Of a stretch of 64,000 bases of DNA, positions 1 to 10,375 are shown one piece after another (the stretch's first letter is position 1; each line of letters opens with the position of its first letter). The translations under genes were made by a program, and so were the position numbers. Below the pieces are notes generated by a model that was not told where the DNA came from, did no database searches, and saw nothing but the letters and a program-made list of their open reading frames with translations. Source of the stretch: Rhodobacter calidifons (lineage in GTDB: Bacteria; Pseudomonadota; Alphaproteobacteria; Rhodobacterales; Rhodobacteraceae); the NCBI RefSeq assembly GCF_011174775.1, contig NZ_JAANHS010000007.1, positions 124,001 through 188,000 of the forward strand. Direction: 5' to 3'.

Positions 1-1
1 C

Positions 2-1060
<1,059 letters not shown>

Positions 1061-1069
1061 GCCGGTCCG

Positions 1070-2215
1070 ATGACCCCCGGCGCACGCGCCTCGGCGGCCA
1101 TCTCGATCCTTGACCGGGTCCTGGGCGGAGAGCCGGCCGAGAGGGCGCTGACCAACTGGGGCCGGGCCAGCCGCTATGCCGGGTCGAGCGACCGGGCGGC
1201 GGTGCGCGATCTGGTGTTCGAGGCCCTGCGGCGCAGAAGCTCGGCCGCGGCCATCGGCGGCGGGCTGAGCGGGCGCGGCCTGGTCCTGGGCCTGATGCGC
1301 GCGGCCGGGCAGGAGGCGCTGTTCTCGGGTCAAGGCCATGCGCCGGCCCCGCCCGGGCCGGAGGAAACCGGCCGCAGCCCTGATCCGGTCGAGGCGCTGG
1401 ACCTGCCGGACTGGCTGATCCCCGACCTGCGCGACAGTCTTGGCCCCGACCTCGGGCCGGTCGCCGAAGCCCTGCGCCACCGCGCGCCGGTCTTTCTGCG
1501 GGTGAACCTGGTCAAGGCCGACCTGCCGGCCGCCCGGGTCGCTCTGGCGGCCGAAGGCATCGCGACCCGGACGCATCCCCTGTCGCCGACCGCGCTGGAG
1601 ATCACCGGGAACGCGCGCCGGCTGCAAGCCTCGGCGGCCTATCGCGGGGGGCTGGTCGAGTTGCAGGATGTCTCGAGCCAGGCCGTGGTCGATGCGCTGC
1701 CGCTGGCGGATGGCATGACGGTGCTGGACCATTGCGCGGGCGGCGGCGGCAAGACGCTGGCCATGGCGGCCCGGGCAAGGCTGCGGCTATACGCCCATGA
1801 CGCAAACCCGCGGCGCATGGCGGACCTGCCCGAACGGGCCAGGCGGGCGGGGGTGCAGGTCACATTGACCGACCGGCCCGAGGCCGGGGCGCCCTATGAC
1901 CTGATCCTGGTCGATGCGCCCTGTTCGGGATCGGGCAGCTGGCGGCGCGACCCGGAAGGCAAGTGGAATCTCACCCCGCAAGGGCTTGACCGCATTGTGG
2001 AAACCCAGGCTCATATCCTGGACCGCGTGGCGCCGATGCTGCGCCCGGGCGGGGTGCTTGCCTATGCCACATGCTCGCTTCTGCGCCGCGAGAATGGTGA
2101 TCAGGCCCGCGCCTTCCTGGACCGCCACCCCGCATTTCACTGCGAAAGCGCGCTGTCCCTGACCCCGTTGCAAGGCGGCGACGGTTTTCACCTTTCAATC
2201 TTTCAGAGAAGATGA
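1070..2215 (+). CDS. rsmB: RsmB/NOP-family RNA (cytosine-C5) methyltransferase
   Basis: A SAM-dependent methyltransferase that makes 5-methylcytosine in rRNA; RsmB itself acts on 16S rRNA. The 381 residues have an N-terminal helical NusB-like part followed by the Rossmann methyltransferase. Motif I is DHCAGGGGKTLAMA, motif IV is VDAPCSGSGSWRRDP, and motif VI is YATCSLLRREN, which together supply the two conserved cysteines of m5C enzymes. It follows guaB by 9 bp. The family is firm from these motifs, but the exact target base is inferred. Confidence 0.88.
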   Translation: MTPGARASAAISILDRVLGGEPAERALTNWGRASRYAGSSDRAAVRDLVFEALRRRSSAAAIGGGLSGRGLVLGLMRAAGQEALFSGQGHAPAPPGPEETGRSPDPVEALDLPDWLIPDLRDSLGPDLGPVAEALRHRAPVFLRVNLVKADLPAARVALAAEGIATRTHPLSPTALEITGNARRLQASAAYRGGLVELQDVSSQAVVDALPLADGMTVLDHCAGGGGKTLAMAARARLRLYAHDANPRRMADLPERARRAGVQVTLTDRPEAGAPYDLILVDAPCSGSGSWRRDPEGKWNLTPQGLDRIVETQAHILDRVAPMLRPGGVLAYATCSLLRRENGDQARAFLDRHPAFHCESALSLTPLQGGDGFHLSIFQRR

Positions 2216-2252
2216 TTTTCGCAACTCAACCTAGACCTGCGCAGCACATCGG

Positions 2253-2268
2253 TTAATCATGCCTTAAC
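2253..2268. promoter_or_regulatory. CtrA-type binding site upstream of cckA
   Basis: TTAA at 2253-2256, seven bases, then TTAAC at 2264-2268. This exactly matches the full CtrA consensus TTAA-N7-TTAAC known from alphaproteobacteria. It lies 63 bp before the cckA start in a 115-bp gap. CckA is the kinase at the head of the phosphorelay that activates CtrA, so a feedback loop is the natural reading. The match is direct and the function is inferred. Confidence 0.7.
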
Positions 2269-2330
2269 CCCTTCCGGCGATTTTCGTCGGCATCAGGAAG
2301 CGGGCAGCGCATTTCGGAGTATGCAGGCAA

Positions 2331-4382
2331 TTGACCGGGGTCGAGGTTCGGGAAGGGACGCAGACAGGTTTCCCGCTGGTGCTGGCGGGCATCGGATCGG
2401 GCCTTGTACTGGCCTGGATCGCGTTCTGGCGCGAGGGGTCGCCACTTCCGGGCTTTGTCGGGCTGGTGCTGTTCTGCCTTGCCCTCGGGCTGGTGCTGCG
2501 CGGATGGCAGACGCAATCCCGCAACGAGAGGCGGGGCCAGCTTGCCTTCCTGCTGATGGCCGACGATCCGGCGGCCTGTTTCCTGACCGATGCGGCGGGG
2601 CGGGTGATCCTGCGCAACGAGGCGGCCGAGACGCGCTTTGGCAAGGATGCCGTCTCGCTGCACGCGGCGCTGGGGGACCGGGTGCTTGCGCCGGGCGAGC
2701 TGCTTCTGCGCCTGCAGAAGCAGGCCGAGATCGCAGGCGCGGCGCAGCAGGATCTGCCGGGTCGGGCCTCGGTGCTGCGCCTTCTGGTGCATCGCGCGGG
2801 TCCGGGGCAGTTCTTCTGGCGGGCCGAGGATCTGCCCTTGCACTCCGATCTGCCCCCGCCAGCGGCGGCCGAACCGGCGCCGGTCGTCACGGTCGGCGCC
2901 GATCTGGAAGAGGTGCCGGTCCCGATCCTGACCTTCGGGCCGGACGGGGTGATGCGGTCGGCCAACCTGGCCGCGCGCGAGCTGATGTGGAACGGCGACA
3001 CCCGGTCGGCCATGTTCCACGACCTGTTCGAGGGCCTGGGCCGGCCGGTCTCGGAATGGCTGGCCGATGTCACGGCGGGGCGCCATCCCGGCGGGTCCGA
3101 AGTCCTGCGCCTGCGCGGCGAGGAGGAGCGCTTTCTCCAGATCACGCTGCGCCGCTATGTCGAGGGCGGCCGGTTGGGCGCGCTGGCGATCCTGAACGAT
3201 GCGACGCGGCTGAAAACGCTGGAGGCGCAGTTCGCGCAAAGCCAGAAAATGCAGGCAATCGGGCAGCTTGCGGGCGGTATCGCACATGACTTCAACAACC
3301 TTCTGACCGCGATCTCGGGCCATTGCGACCTGCTGCTGCTGCGACACGGCCGCGAGGACAACGACTTTGCCGATCTGGAACAGATCCGGCAGAACGCCAA
3401 CCGCGCCGCTTCGCTGGTCGGGCAGTTGCTGGCGTTCTCGCGCAAGCAGACGCTCAACCCCGAAGTGCTGGACCTCGAGGATGTGCTGGCCGACCTGATC
3501 CATCTTCTGAACCGGCTGATGGTCGAGAAGGTGGACCTGTCGCTGGTGCATCTGGCGCGCGAGGGGGGGCGGCCGCTGGGCCGGATCCGGGCGGACAAGC
3601 GGCAGATCGAGCAGGTGCTGATCAACCTCGTGGTGAATGCCCGCGATGCGATGCCCGAGGGCGGCGAAGTCCGGATCGAGACCGAGCCGGTGACCCTGAC
3701 CGAGCCCCTGATGCGCGACCGCGCCACGGTGCCGGCGGGCGACTACACGGTGATCCGGGTGGTGGACCGCGGCATCGGCATCCCCGAACACCAGCTGCGC
3801 CAGATCTTCGAGCCCTTCTTCACCACCAAGCGCATCGGCGAGGGCACCGGGCTTGGCCTGTCGATGGCCTATGGCATCATGAAACAGTCCGGCGGCTTCA
3901 TCTTCGTCGATTCCGAGGTGGCGAAGGGCACCACCTTCTCGCTGTATTTCCCGGTCTTTGACGGCGAGGCGGGGGACGCAAAGCCGGCCGAGCCGCGCCG
4001 GGTGGCCACGCGCAAGGGCGAGGGCGTGGTGCTGCTGGTCGAGGACGAGGCCTCGGTCCGCGCCTTTGCCGCGCGGGCGCTGACCATGCGCGGCTATACC
4101 GTGCTGGAGGCAGCCAGCGCCGAGGAGGCGCTGGCGCGGCTTGAGGACAAGACGTTGCATGTCGATCTTTTCGTGACCGATGTGGTGATGCCGGGCATGG
4201 ACGGCCCGGCCTGGGTGCGCCGGGCGCATCTGGACCGGCCGGGGGTGAAGGTGATCTTCATGTCGGGCTATGCCGACGACGGGCTGGCCGAGGATCAGGC
4301 CCGGGTGCCGAACTCGGTCTTCCTGCCGAAGCCCTTCTCGCTGGGCGACCTGACGAACACGGTGCAGAGCCTGCTTGGCTGA
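2331..4382 (+). CDS. cckA: CckA-type hybrid sensor histidine kinase/receiver
   Basis: This is the membrane hybrid kinase that feeds phosphate through ChpT to CtrA, controlling cell cycle, motility and, in Rhodobacter, gene-transfer-agent genes. The 683 residues start with two membrane helices (about 8-25 and 33-48), then PAS-like sequence to about 290. Next comes a dimerisation/phosphoacceptor helix with IAHDFNN (His319), an HATPase with NARDAMPEGG, DRGIGIP and GEGTGLGLS, and a C-terminal receiver whose acceptor is Asp617 in FVTDVVMPGMDG. The start is TTG at 2331; the ATG at 2321 is in another frame. The family is clear and its role in this organism is inferred. Confidence 0.9.
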   Translation: MTGVEVREGTQTGFPLVLAGIGSGLVLAWIAFWREGSPLPGFVGLVLFCLALGLVLRGWQTQSRNERRGQLAFLLMADDPAACFLTDAAGRVILRNEAAETRFGKDAVSLHAALGDRVLAPGELLLRLQKQAEIAGAAQQDLPGRASVLRLLVHRAGPGQFFWRAEDLPLHSDLPPPAAAEPAPVVTVGADLEEVPVPILTFGPDGVMRSANLAARELMWNGDTRSAMFHDLFEGLGRPVSEWLADVTAGRHPGGSEVLRLRGEEERFLQITLRRYVEGGRLGALAILNDATRLKTLEAQFAQSQKMQAIGQLAGGIAHDFNNLLTAISGHCDLLLLRHGREDNDFADLEQIRQNANRAASLVGQLLAFSRKQTLNPEVLDLEDVLADLIHLLNRLMVEKVDLSLVHLAREGGRPLGRIRADKRQIEQVLINLVVNARDAMPEGGEVRIETEPVTLTEPLMRDRATVPAGDYTVIRVVDRGIGIPEHQLRQIFEPFFTTKRIGEGTGLGLSMAYGIMKQSGGFIFVDSEVAKGTTFSLYFPVFDGEAGDAKPAEPRRVATRKGEGVVLLVEDEASVRAFAARALTMRGYTVLEAASAEEALARLEDKTLHVDLFVTDVVMPGMDGPAWVRRAHLDRPGVKVIFMSGYADDGLAEDQARVPNSVFLPKPFSLGDLTNTVQSLLG

Positions 4383-4489
4383 GAGCGCGGCAGACGCCGC
4401 AACGCCGCTCGTGAAGGGTGAATGTCAGCGCCCACCCCCTTGGGAATAAGGGATCGGCAAGGCAAGACCGGCCAGGTCGCGGCCGGGAA

Positions 4490-5062
4490 CTACTGTCGCA
4501 GGATCAGCTTGCCGCCGGCGAATTCCATGCGGAACTGGCCAAGGTAATCCATCCCGAGGAGCGACTGGTCAAGGTCGCCCTCGGTGACGAGGGCACGGAA
4601 ACTGTCATTCCGGAACGGACCCAGTTCGACGTCTTTCAGCGTGACCCGCGCCGTGCGGACGACGCCATTCGCTGTATTGGCCTGACCAAGATAGGTCAGG
4701 CTGCCCGGGTCGATCCCCAGCCGCCGCGCATCCCGCGCCGACAGCACCATCCCGGAGGCCCCGGTGTCCACCATGAAGGGCACCGCGGTCCCTTCGACCC
4801 GCAGGGTCAGATAATAGTGACCATCTTCGGCCCGTGGCACTTCGACCGCACCGTCCTGCACGGACTGGATCGGCAGGATGTCCTGCCGGATGTCGCGCCA
4901 CAGCCCGTAGCCCGCCATCATGCCGAGAAAGATCATCCCCCAGGCCAGCGCCATCCGCAGCGCCTGACCCATGCGCTGGCGGAACTCAACCATGACCCAG
5001 CCGCCGAGGGCGACCAGGATCAGGGCCAGATAGCCCACGCGCGCCAGTGTCTCGCTGTCCAT
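4490..5062 (-). CDS. retropepsin-like aspartic protease, TIGR02281 type
   Basis: A 190-residue clan AA aspartic protease with two N-terminal membrane helices (about 5-25 and 35-52) and a single retropepsin domain. The catalytic motif is VDTGASGMVLS and the family C-terminal motif is LLGMDYLGQFRME. One DTG per chain means it should work as a dimer, facing the periplasm. I chose ATG at 5062 because GGAGG lies 5 nt before it, whereas an upstream GTG would overlap that ribosome-binding site. Substrate unknown. It is convergent with cckA, leaving about 107 bp between them. Confidence 0.8.
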   Translation of the reverse strand: MDSETLARVGYLALILVALGGWVMVEFRQRMGQALRMALAWGMIFLGMMAGYGLWRDIRQDILPIQSVQDGAVEVPRAEDGHYYLTLRVEGTAVPFMVDTGASGMVLSARDARRLGIDPGSLTYLGQANTANGVVRTARVTLKDVELGPFRNDSFRALVTEGDLDQSLLGMDYLGQFRMEFAGGKLILRQ

Positions 5063-5114
5063 CCGCACCTCCGGTTGGGGATGAATATGGGGGCAGGGGG
5101 GCCGCCTGGAAAGG

Positions 5115-5735
5115 TCAGCCGATCAACCCGGTGCCCCGGACACCGTCGATCACGAACTGCACCGAGAGCGCGGCCAGAAGCATCCCCAGGAGCCGGGTGA
5201 TGACGATGGTCCCGGTTCGGCCCAGCAACCGCTCCAGCGGCGGCGAGGCGAGCAGGAAGGCGTAGGTCACCGCAATCATCAGGATCAGGAGGCCGAGGAC
5301 CCAGATCGTCGCGATCCAGTCCGGCCCGGCCTGGCCGACCAGCAGGATCATCGTGGCGATGGCGCCGGGCCCGGCAATCAGCGGTGTCGCCAGCGGAAAG
5401 ACCGAAGGGTCGTGGTCGGGCTCCGCCTGCTGCCCCTCGCGCCGCTGGGTGCGGCGTTCGAAGAGCATGTCGAGCGCGGTCAGGAACAGAAGGATCCCGC
5501 CCGCGATGCGGAAGGCGGGCATCGAGACGCCGATGAAGGTGAGGATCGCCTCGCCCGCGAGCCCGAACAGCAGAAGGAGGCAGGCCGCAATGATGCAGGC
5601 CCGCCGCGCCATCGCCCGGCGCCGTTCCGGCCCCATGCCGCGGGTGAGCGCGATGAACAGCGGCACCAGGCCCGGCGGGTCGATCACGACGAACAGCGTG
5701 GCAAAGGCGGTGATGAGGAAGGCGGTTTCGGGCAT
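5115..5735 (-). CDS. MarC/NAAT family inner-membrane protein
   Basis: A 206-residue polytopic membrane protein with about six hydrophobic helices. It carries the family signatures FVVIDPPGLVPLFIALTRGM near the N-terminus and PLIAGPGAIATMILL in the middle, which form the two half repeats. MarC homologues were once linked to multiple antibiotic resistance in E. coli, but the transported solute is not established. It sits upstream of the aspartic protease on the same strand with a 52-bp gap, possibly cotranscribed. Confidence 0.82.
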   Translation of the reverse strand: MPETAFLITAFATLFVVIDPPGLVPLFIALTRGMGPERRRAMARRACIIAACLLLLFGLAGEAILTFIGVSMPAFRIAGGILLFLTALDMLFERRTQRREGQQAEPDHDPSVFPLATPLIAGPGAIATMILLVGQAGPDWIATIWVLGLLILMIAVTYAFLLASPPLERLLGRTGTIVITRLLGMLLAALSVQFVIDGVRGTGLIG

Positions 5736-5818
5736 TGCGGGTCCTTTTCCGCAAGGCTAGCCCGGCTGTTCCGGGTTTGGGAAGCGGAACCTGCGCGATC
5801 GGAAAGCCGGTCCGAAAG

Positions 5819-7666
5819 TCAGGCCGCAGCCTCGAGTCTCTCTTGCGCGTCCAGCCACAGCGCCTCGGCCTTGTCCAGCGCCTGCATCACCTCGGCATAC
5901 TTGGCGTTCCAGGTGGCGAGTTCGCCCTTGCGGGCATCCTGGTAGAGCTCCGGGTCGGCCAGTTTGCTGGCCAGCTTGTCGCGCATGTCGTTCAGCTTGG
6001 CCAGCCGCTCCTCGCATCTGCGGACCTCGGCCTTCAGGGCGCTGATCTCGTCCCGGCTGGCTTTCTTCGGTTTCACAACGGGTTGCGCGGGGGCTTTCAC
6101 CTCGTCGTCCCCGGCCAGAAGCTGGCGGCGGTAGGCCTCCAGATCCTCGGCATAAGGCGTCACCGCGCCGTCCTTGACCAGCCAGAGCCGGTCGGCCACC
6201 AGGCCCAGAAGGTGCATGTCGTGGCTGACCAGGATCACCGCGCCGGGGTATTCGGTCAGGGCGTCGACCAGCGCCTCTCGGGATTCGATGTCCAGGTGGT
6301 TGGTCGGTTCGTCGAGGATCAGAAGATGCGGCGCGTCGATGGTGGCGAGGAGAAGCGAGAGCCGCGCCTTCTGGCCACCCGACAGGCGGGCGACGACCGT
6401 GTCGGCCTGATCGGCCATCAGCCCGAAGCCCGCGAGCCGCGCGCGCAGTTTCGGCTGCGCTTCTGCCGGACGCAGGCGCATGACGTGCTGGAGGGGCGTC
6501 TCGTCGAGGTGCAGCTCATCCACCTGGTGCTGGGCGAAATAGCCGATCCGCAGCTTGGAGGAGCGCGACAGCTTGCCCGCGCACGGTTGAAGTTTGCCAG
6601 CCAATAATTTGGAAAGTGTTGATTTTCCTTCGCCGTTCCTGCCCAGGAGCGCGATCCTGTCGTCCTGGTCGATGCGCAGGTTCAGCCGTTTCAACACCGG
6701 CGGGCCGCCATAGCCCACCGCCGCGCCGTCGAGGTTGATGATCGGGGGGGCGAGTTCCTCGGGCTTGGGGAAGGTGAAGACGACCTTCTTCGCCTCTTCC
6801 GGTGCGGTGATCGGGGTCAGCTTCTCCAGCATCTTCACGCGCGACTGCGCCTGCACGGCCTTGGACGCCTTGGCCTTGAAACGGTCGACGAAGCTTTGCA
6901 GATGCGCCCGCCGCGCCTCGACCTTCTTCGCCTCGGCTTGCAGGACCGCGCGGCGTTCGGCCATCTGGCGGGCGAACTGGTCGTAGCCGCCTTGCCAATA
7001 GGTGAGCTTGCGGTTGTCGAGATGCAGGATGCCCTGGACCGCGCGGTTCAGAAGGCCGCGGTCGTGGCTGATGATGAGGACGGTGTGGGGGTATTTCTGC
7101 AGGTAGCTTTCCAGCCAGAGCGCGCCCTCAAGGTCGAGGTAGTTGGTCGGCTCGTCCAGAAGGAGGTAGTCGGGCTGGGCAAAGAGGACACCCGCCAGCG
7201 CCACCCGCATCCGCCAGCCACCCGAAAAGGCCGAGCAGGGCATGAGTTGTTGTGCAGCGTCAAAGCCCAGGCCCTTGAGAATGCTGGCCGCGCGGCCTTC
7301 GGCCGACCAGGCGTCGATGTCGGCAAGGCGGGCCTGGATCTCGGCGATCCGGTGGGGATCCCGGGCGGTTTCCGCCTCGGCCATCAGGGCAGCGCGTTCG
7401 GTGTCGGCGGCAAGGACCGTGTCGAGAAGCGAAGTGTCCGAGGACGGCACCTCTTGCGCCACGCCACCGATCCGGGCGCGCTGGGGCAGGGTGATCGAGC
7501 CGCCCTCCAGCGCCAGCTCCCCGCGGATCAGCCGGAAGAGCGTGGTCTTCCCCGCGCCGTTGCGGCCCACGAGGCCCACCTTGTGCCCGGTGGGAATCGT
7601 CGCGGAGGCGCCCTCGAACAGGGGGCGGCCTTCGACCTTGTAGGTGATGTCCTCGATCCTCAGCAT
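5819..7666 (-). CDS. ABC-F family ATP-binding cassette protein (YheS/Uup-like)
   Basis: A soluble twin-ATPase ABC-F protein of 615 residues; this family acts on ribosomes rather than in transport. The first cassette has [20 protein letters not shown] and [11 protein letters not shown]. The interdomain linker is rich in Lys and Arg ([17 protein letters not shown]). The second cassette has [19 protein letters not shown] and [11 protein letters not shown], followed by a charged coiled-coil tail. I start at ATG 7666 (MLRIEDITY), because 12 further upstream residues do not resemble the family. A run of about 14 AT-rich codons covers the second Walker A (see findings). Confidence 0.88.
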   Translation of the reverse strand: MLRIEDITYKVEGRPLFEGASATIPTGHKVGLVGRNGAGKTTLFRLIRGELALEGGSITLPQRARIGGVAQEVPSSDTSLLDTVLAADTERAALMAEAETARDPHRIAEIQARLADIDAWSAEGRAASILKGLGFDAAQQLMPCSAFSGGWRMRVALAGVLFAQPDYLLLDEPTNYLDLEGALWLESYLQKYPHTVLIISHDRGLLNRAVQGILHLDNRKLTYWQGGYDQFARQMAERRAVLQAEAKKVEARRAHLQSFVDRFKAKASKAVQAQSRVKMLEKLTPITAPEEAKKVVFTFPKPEELAPPIINLDGAAVGYGGPPVLKRLNLRIDQDDRIALLGRNGEGKSTLSKLLAGKLQPCAGKLSRSSKLRIGYFAQHQVDELHLDETPLQHVMRLRPAEAQPKLRARLAGFGLMADQADTVVARLSGGQKARLSLLLATIDAPHLLILDEPTNHLDIESREALVDALTEYPGAVILVSHDMHLLGLVADRLWLVKDGAVTPYAEDLEAYRRQLLAGDDEVKAPAQPVVKPKKASRDEISALKAEVRRCEERLAKLNDMRDKLASKLADPELYQDARKGELATWNAKYAEVMQALDKAEALWLDAQERLEAAA

Positions 7667-7790
7667 GGCCGGGGAAGTGCCTGAACCTCTGGCCAAGGTC
7701 AATGCCGCCGCACCTTTTCAACGCGGCGCGGGCGTGGTAGCAGCCCGGCGTCCCATTCCGGCGCAAAGCCGCAAATTCCTGGAGAGCCCC

Positions 7791-8213
7791 ATGGCCGTTG
7801 AACGTACCCTGTCGATCATCAAACCCGATGCGACCAAGCGCAACCTGACCGGCAAGATCATCGCCAAGCTCGAAGAGGCGGGGCTGCGCGTCATTGCCTC
7901 GAAGCGCATCCATCTGACGCCCGCCCAGGCCGGCGCCTTCTATGCCGAACACAAGGAGCGCGGCTTCTACGGCGAGCTGGTGGCCTACATGGCCTCCGAA
8001 CCGGTCGTGGTGCAGGTGCTGGAAGGCGAAGGCGCGATCCTGAAGAACCGGGAAGTCATGGGCGCGACCGATCCGGCCCAGGCGGCCGAGGGCACGATCC
8101 GCAAGGAATTCGCGCTGTCCAAGGGAGAGAACTCGGTCCACGGCTCGGACAGCGAGGCTTCGGCCGCGCGCGAGATCGCGTTCTTCTTCTCGGGCCTCGA
8201 ACTCGTCGGCTGA
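7791..8213 (+). CDS. ndk: nucleoside diphosphate kinase
   Basis: Transfers the gamma phosphate of ATP to nucleoside diphosphates, balancing NTP and dNTP pools in the cytosol. The 140-residue length is standard. It starts [14 protein letters not shown] and carries the active-site histidine in NSVHGSDS near residue 117, with [12 protein letters not shown] in front of it. The ATG at 7791 has GGAGAG upstream; 49 upstream in-frame residues are not ndk-like. It is divergent from the ABC-F gene, and a clear terminator hairpin follows at 8233-8258. Confidence 0.97.
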   Translation: MAVERTLSIIKPDATKRNLTGKIIAKLEEAGLRVIASKRIHLTPAQAGAFYAEHKERGFYGELVAYMASEPVVVQVLEGEGAILKNREVMGATDPAQAAEGTIRKEFALSKGENSVHGSDSEASAAREIAFFFSGLELVG

Positions 8214-8232
8214 GTTCGGCCGAACGTGCAGG

Positions 8233-8258
8233 ACGGCCCGGGCGGATGTCCGGGCCGT
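8233..8258 (+). terminator. rho-independent-like terminator after ndk
   Basis: ACGGCCCGG at 8233-8241 pairs perfectly with CCGGGCCGT at 8250-8258 around an 8-nt loop, followed by TTCCGTTT. It is 20 bp after the ndk stop. Confidence 0.75.
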
Positions 8259-8388
8259 TTCCGTTTCAGGGCGGGGCACGGTTGTCGGCATCCGTTATTC
8301 GTGTAATCAATATTATGTACTGTATTGACCGCTGGAAACCCCGCTGGTGCCGGGATATGAGGCGCTGACGCTGCAAGGAGCCTGCCCG

Positions 8389-9078
8389 ATGTTCGACCGC
8401 ACCCTGAAGATCGCCCCGTCCATACTGGCAGCGGATTTTGCGAATTTCGGGGCCGAATGTCGCGCGGTTGAAGCCGAAGGCGCGGATTGGGTGCATGTCG
8501 ATGTGATGGACGGCCATTTCGTGCCAAACCTGACCTTCGGCCCGGCGATGTGTGCGGCGCTGCGGCCGCATATCGCGGGCGTGATGGACGTGCATCTGAT
8601 GATTGCCCCGGTCGATCCTTATCTGGAGGCTTTCGCCAAGGCCGGCGCCGACAACATCACGGTGCATGTCGAAGCCGGGCCGCACATTCACAGAACGCTG
8701 CAAGCCATTGCTGCACTTGGTAAAACGCCGGGCGTCGCCATCAATCCCGGAACCCCGGTCGAGGCGGTGGCCGAGCTTCTGGACCTGGTGGGTCTGGTCT
8801 GCGTGATGACGGTGAACCCGGGCTTCGGCGGCCAGGGCTTCATCGAAAGCCAGCTGGCCAAGATCGCCCGGCTGCGGCAGATGATCGGTGATCGGCCTGT
8901 CCATGTCGAAGTCGATGGCGGGATCTCGGCCGCGACCGCACCGCGGGTTGCGCAGGCCGGGGCCGACGTGCTGGTGGCGGGAGCCGCGGTGTTCAGGGGC
9001 GGCTCGGCAGAGCATCCCTCAGCCTATGGGGCGAACATCCGGGCAATCCGGGCGGCGGCCGAGGCGGCCCTGTCCTGA
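8389..9078 (+). CDS. rpe: ribulose-phosphate 3-epimerase
   Basis: Interconverts ribulose-5-phosphate and xylulose-5-phosphate in the pentose phosphate and Calvin pathways. It is a 229-residue TIM barrel with the family motifs APSILAADFANFG, HVDVMDGHFVPNLTFGP (metal-binding His and catalytic Asp), VMTVNPGFGGQGF and EVDGGISAAT. The start is ATG 8389 with AAGGAG at 8375-8380. The preceding 60 bp (about 8290-8330) are unusually AT-rich for this genome and probably hold its promoter, but I cannot fix a clean -35/-10 pair. Confidence 0.96.
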   Translation: MFDRTLKIAPSILAADFANFGAECRAVEAEGADWVHVDVMDGHFVPNLTFGPAMCAALRPHIAGVMDVHLMIAPVDPYLEAFAKAGADNITVHVEAGPHIHRTLQAIAALGKTPGVAINPGTPVEAVAELLDLVGLVCVMTVNPGFGGQGFIESQLAKIARLRQMIGDRPVHVEVDGGISAATAPRVAQAGADVLVAGAAVFRGGSAEHPSAYGANIRAIRAAAEAALS

Positions 9079-9272
9079 AGCGGCACCCTGCCCCGAACCC
9101 GCGCCGGACGCCGCACGCTTTGGCGACTGGTCTCGCCCCTTGGGCGAATTGACGCTGCGCTGACGGGGCAACACCTCGACAAACCAAGGAAATCTGCCGT
9201 ATCTGGCGTTCATGTCATGACTGCCGCAGGGTCAAGCACCCCTGCGCGGCACGAGCGACAGGGGAGACAGCC

Positions 9273-10058
9273 ATGCCTGACACCACGATTCTGCCGCTTC
9301 TGAACCGGATCGCGGCCTCGGCGCGGATCGACGATGCCTGGGATCTTGCGACCGGCTATTTTTCCGGTCTGGGCTTCGGGCGGGTCAACTACGGCTTTAC
9401 CCGGTTCATGCACCAGAAGACCATCGGCGATCCGGACGACGCGCTGTTCCTGTCCACCTGCGACGCGGATTACGTCAGGCGCTATTTCCAGGGCGGCTTC
9501 TACGCCAAGACCCCGCTGTTCCGCTGGGCCGAGACCAATGCGGGGATCTGCACCTGGTCCTGGGTCGCCGAAGCCTATGCCGCGGGCCGGCTGTCGCCGC
9601 AAGAGGCCGAGGCGGTGCGGCAGAACATCGCGATGGGGATCGTAGCCGGGATCACGGTCAGCTTTCCCGAGGTGCTGTCGCGGTCGAAAGGGGCCATCGG
9701 GCTGATCGCGGATCCCGGCGTCAGCCTCGGGTATGTCGAGGCGATCTTTGCCGAGCGGCGCGAAGAGATCCTGGCGGTGGCGAACATGATGCACCTGACC
9801 ATCGTGCACCTGCCCCAGCTGTCGCGGCACCGGGCGCTGAGCCCGCGCCAGCGCGAGGCGCTGGAATGGGTGGCCGACGGCAAGACGACGCAGGATGTGG
9901 CGCTGCTGATGGGGGTCAGCCCGGCCATGGTCGAAAAGCACCTGCGGCTCGCCCGCGAGGCGCTGGCCGTCGAGACCACCGCGCAGGCCGTGGCCAAGGG
10001 CGCGCTGCTCAACATGATCTTCCAGCGGGCGCCGGAGACCGCCCGGGCCGCACGATGA
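9273..10058 (+). CDS. LuxR-family regulator, possibly a LuxR solo
   Basis: A 261-residue regulator with an N-terminal autoinducer-binding-like domain (about 15-170) and a C-terminal LuxR helix-turn-helix. The latter reads ALSPRQREALEWVADGKTTQ, then a recognition helix around VSPAMVEKHLRLAREAL. No luxI-type synthase lies anywhere in the window. GGGGAGACAG precedes the ATG. Whether it binds an acyl-homoserine lactone or another ligand cannot be judged here. No obvious lux box is visible in the 194 bp upstream. Confidence 0.75.
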   Translation: MPDTTILPLLNRIAASARIDDAWDLATGYFSGLGFGRVNYGFTRFMHQKTIGDPDDALFLSTCDADYVRRYFQGGFYAKTPLFRWAETNAGICTWSWVAEAYAAGRLSPQEAEAVRQNIAMGIVAGITVSFPEVLSRSKGAIGLIADPGVSLGYVEAIFAERREEILAVANMMHLTIVHLPQLSRHRALSPRQREALEWVADGKTTQDVALLMGVSPAMVEKHLRLAREALAVETTAQAVAKGALLNMIFQRAPETARAAR

Positions 10059-10375
10059 CGCAAAGGTAGGGTTTTCCTTACTCGCCTGACCCTGGGTCAT
10101 GTGAAAGCAGGGCACATGGCCGCGAGGTTGCGCCAATTGCGGACCCGGCGCGTTGCACCCGGTCCCGAAGGTTGGTTTCGGACGGCATGAAGACGTCTTG
10201 CTTGCCATTTCTTTCCCCGGTGGCGGCAAGTCTATGCGGCGCGGTTTTCCCCAGGACCGCGCCGCACGCATTTGCGGACGGTCGCGCAGGGCGAACCGGG
10301 AAAGGCGCCGGACCGGACCGAAAGCAAGGGGGCCGGCGCATGCGCAGCGGCCCCCTGCCCTGTCTGTCCGGGGTC
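10059..10375. other. 317-bp intergenic gap between luxR gene and tsf
   Basis: I see no convincing gene here. It holds a short palindrome TGACCC-T-GGGTCA (10086-10098), a perfect 11-bp inverted repeat TGCGGCGCGGT/ACCGCGCCGCA at 10235-10245 and 10256-10266 with a 10-nt loop, and the tsf terminator at 10328-10355. Open frames in the gap lack family features. Confidence 0.5.
10328..10355 (-). terminator. terminator hairpin after tsf
   Basis: GGGGGCC (10328-10334) pairs with GGCCCCC (10349-10355) around an inner GCGCATGCGC. Read on the minus strand, the stem is followed by TTGCTTTC. It lies 21 bp after the tsf stop. Confidence 0.65.

Noticed and set aside
2253-4229. A 658-codon minus-strand open frame opposite cckA
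   Set aside because: Shadow of the kinase gene, His/Gln/Arg-rich without domain features.
5069-5110. Second copy of the CCTCCGG...GGGGAT...ATAT motif seen in the edd-eda spacer
   Set aside because: Only partial similarity (CCTCCGGTTGGGGATGAATAT); the first part is also the ribosome-binding region of the protease gene.
9079-9272. lux-box upstream of the LuxR gene
   Set aside because: No 18-20 bp dyad with CTG/CAG ends of adequate quality is present.
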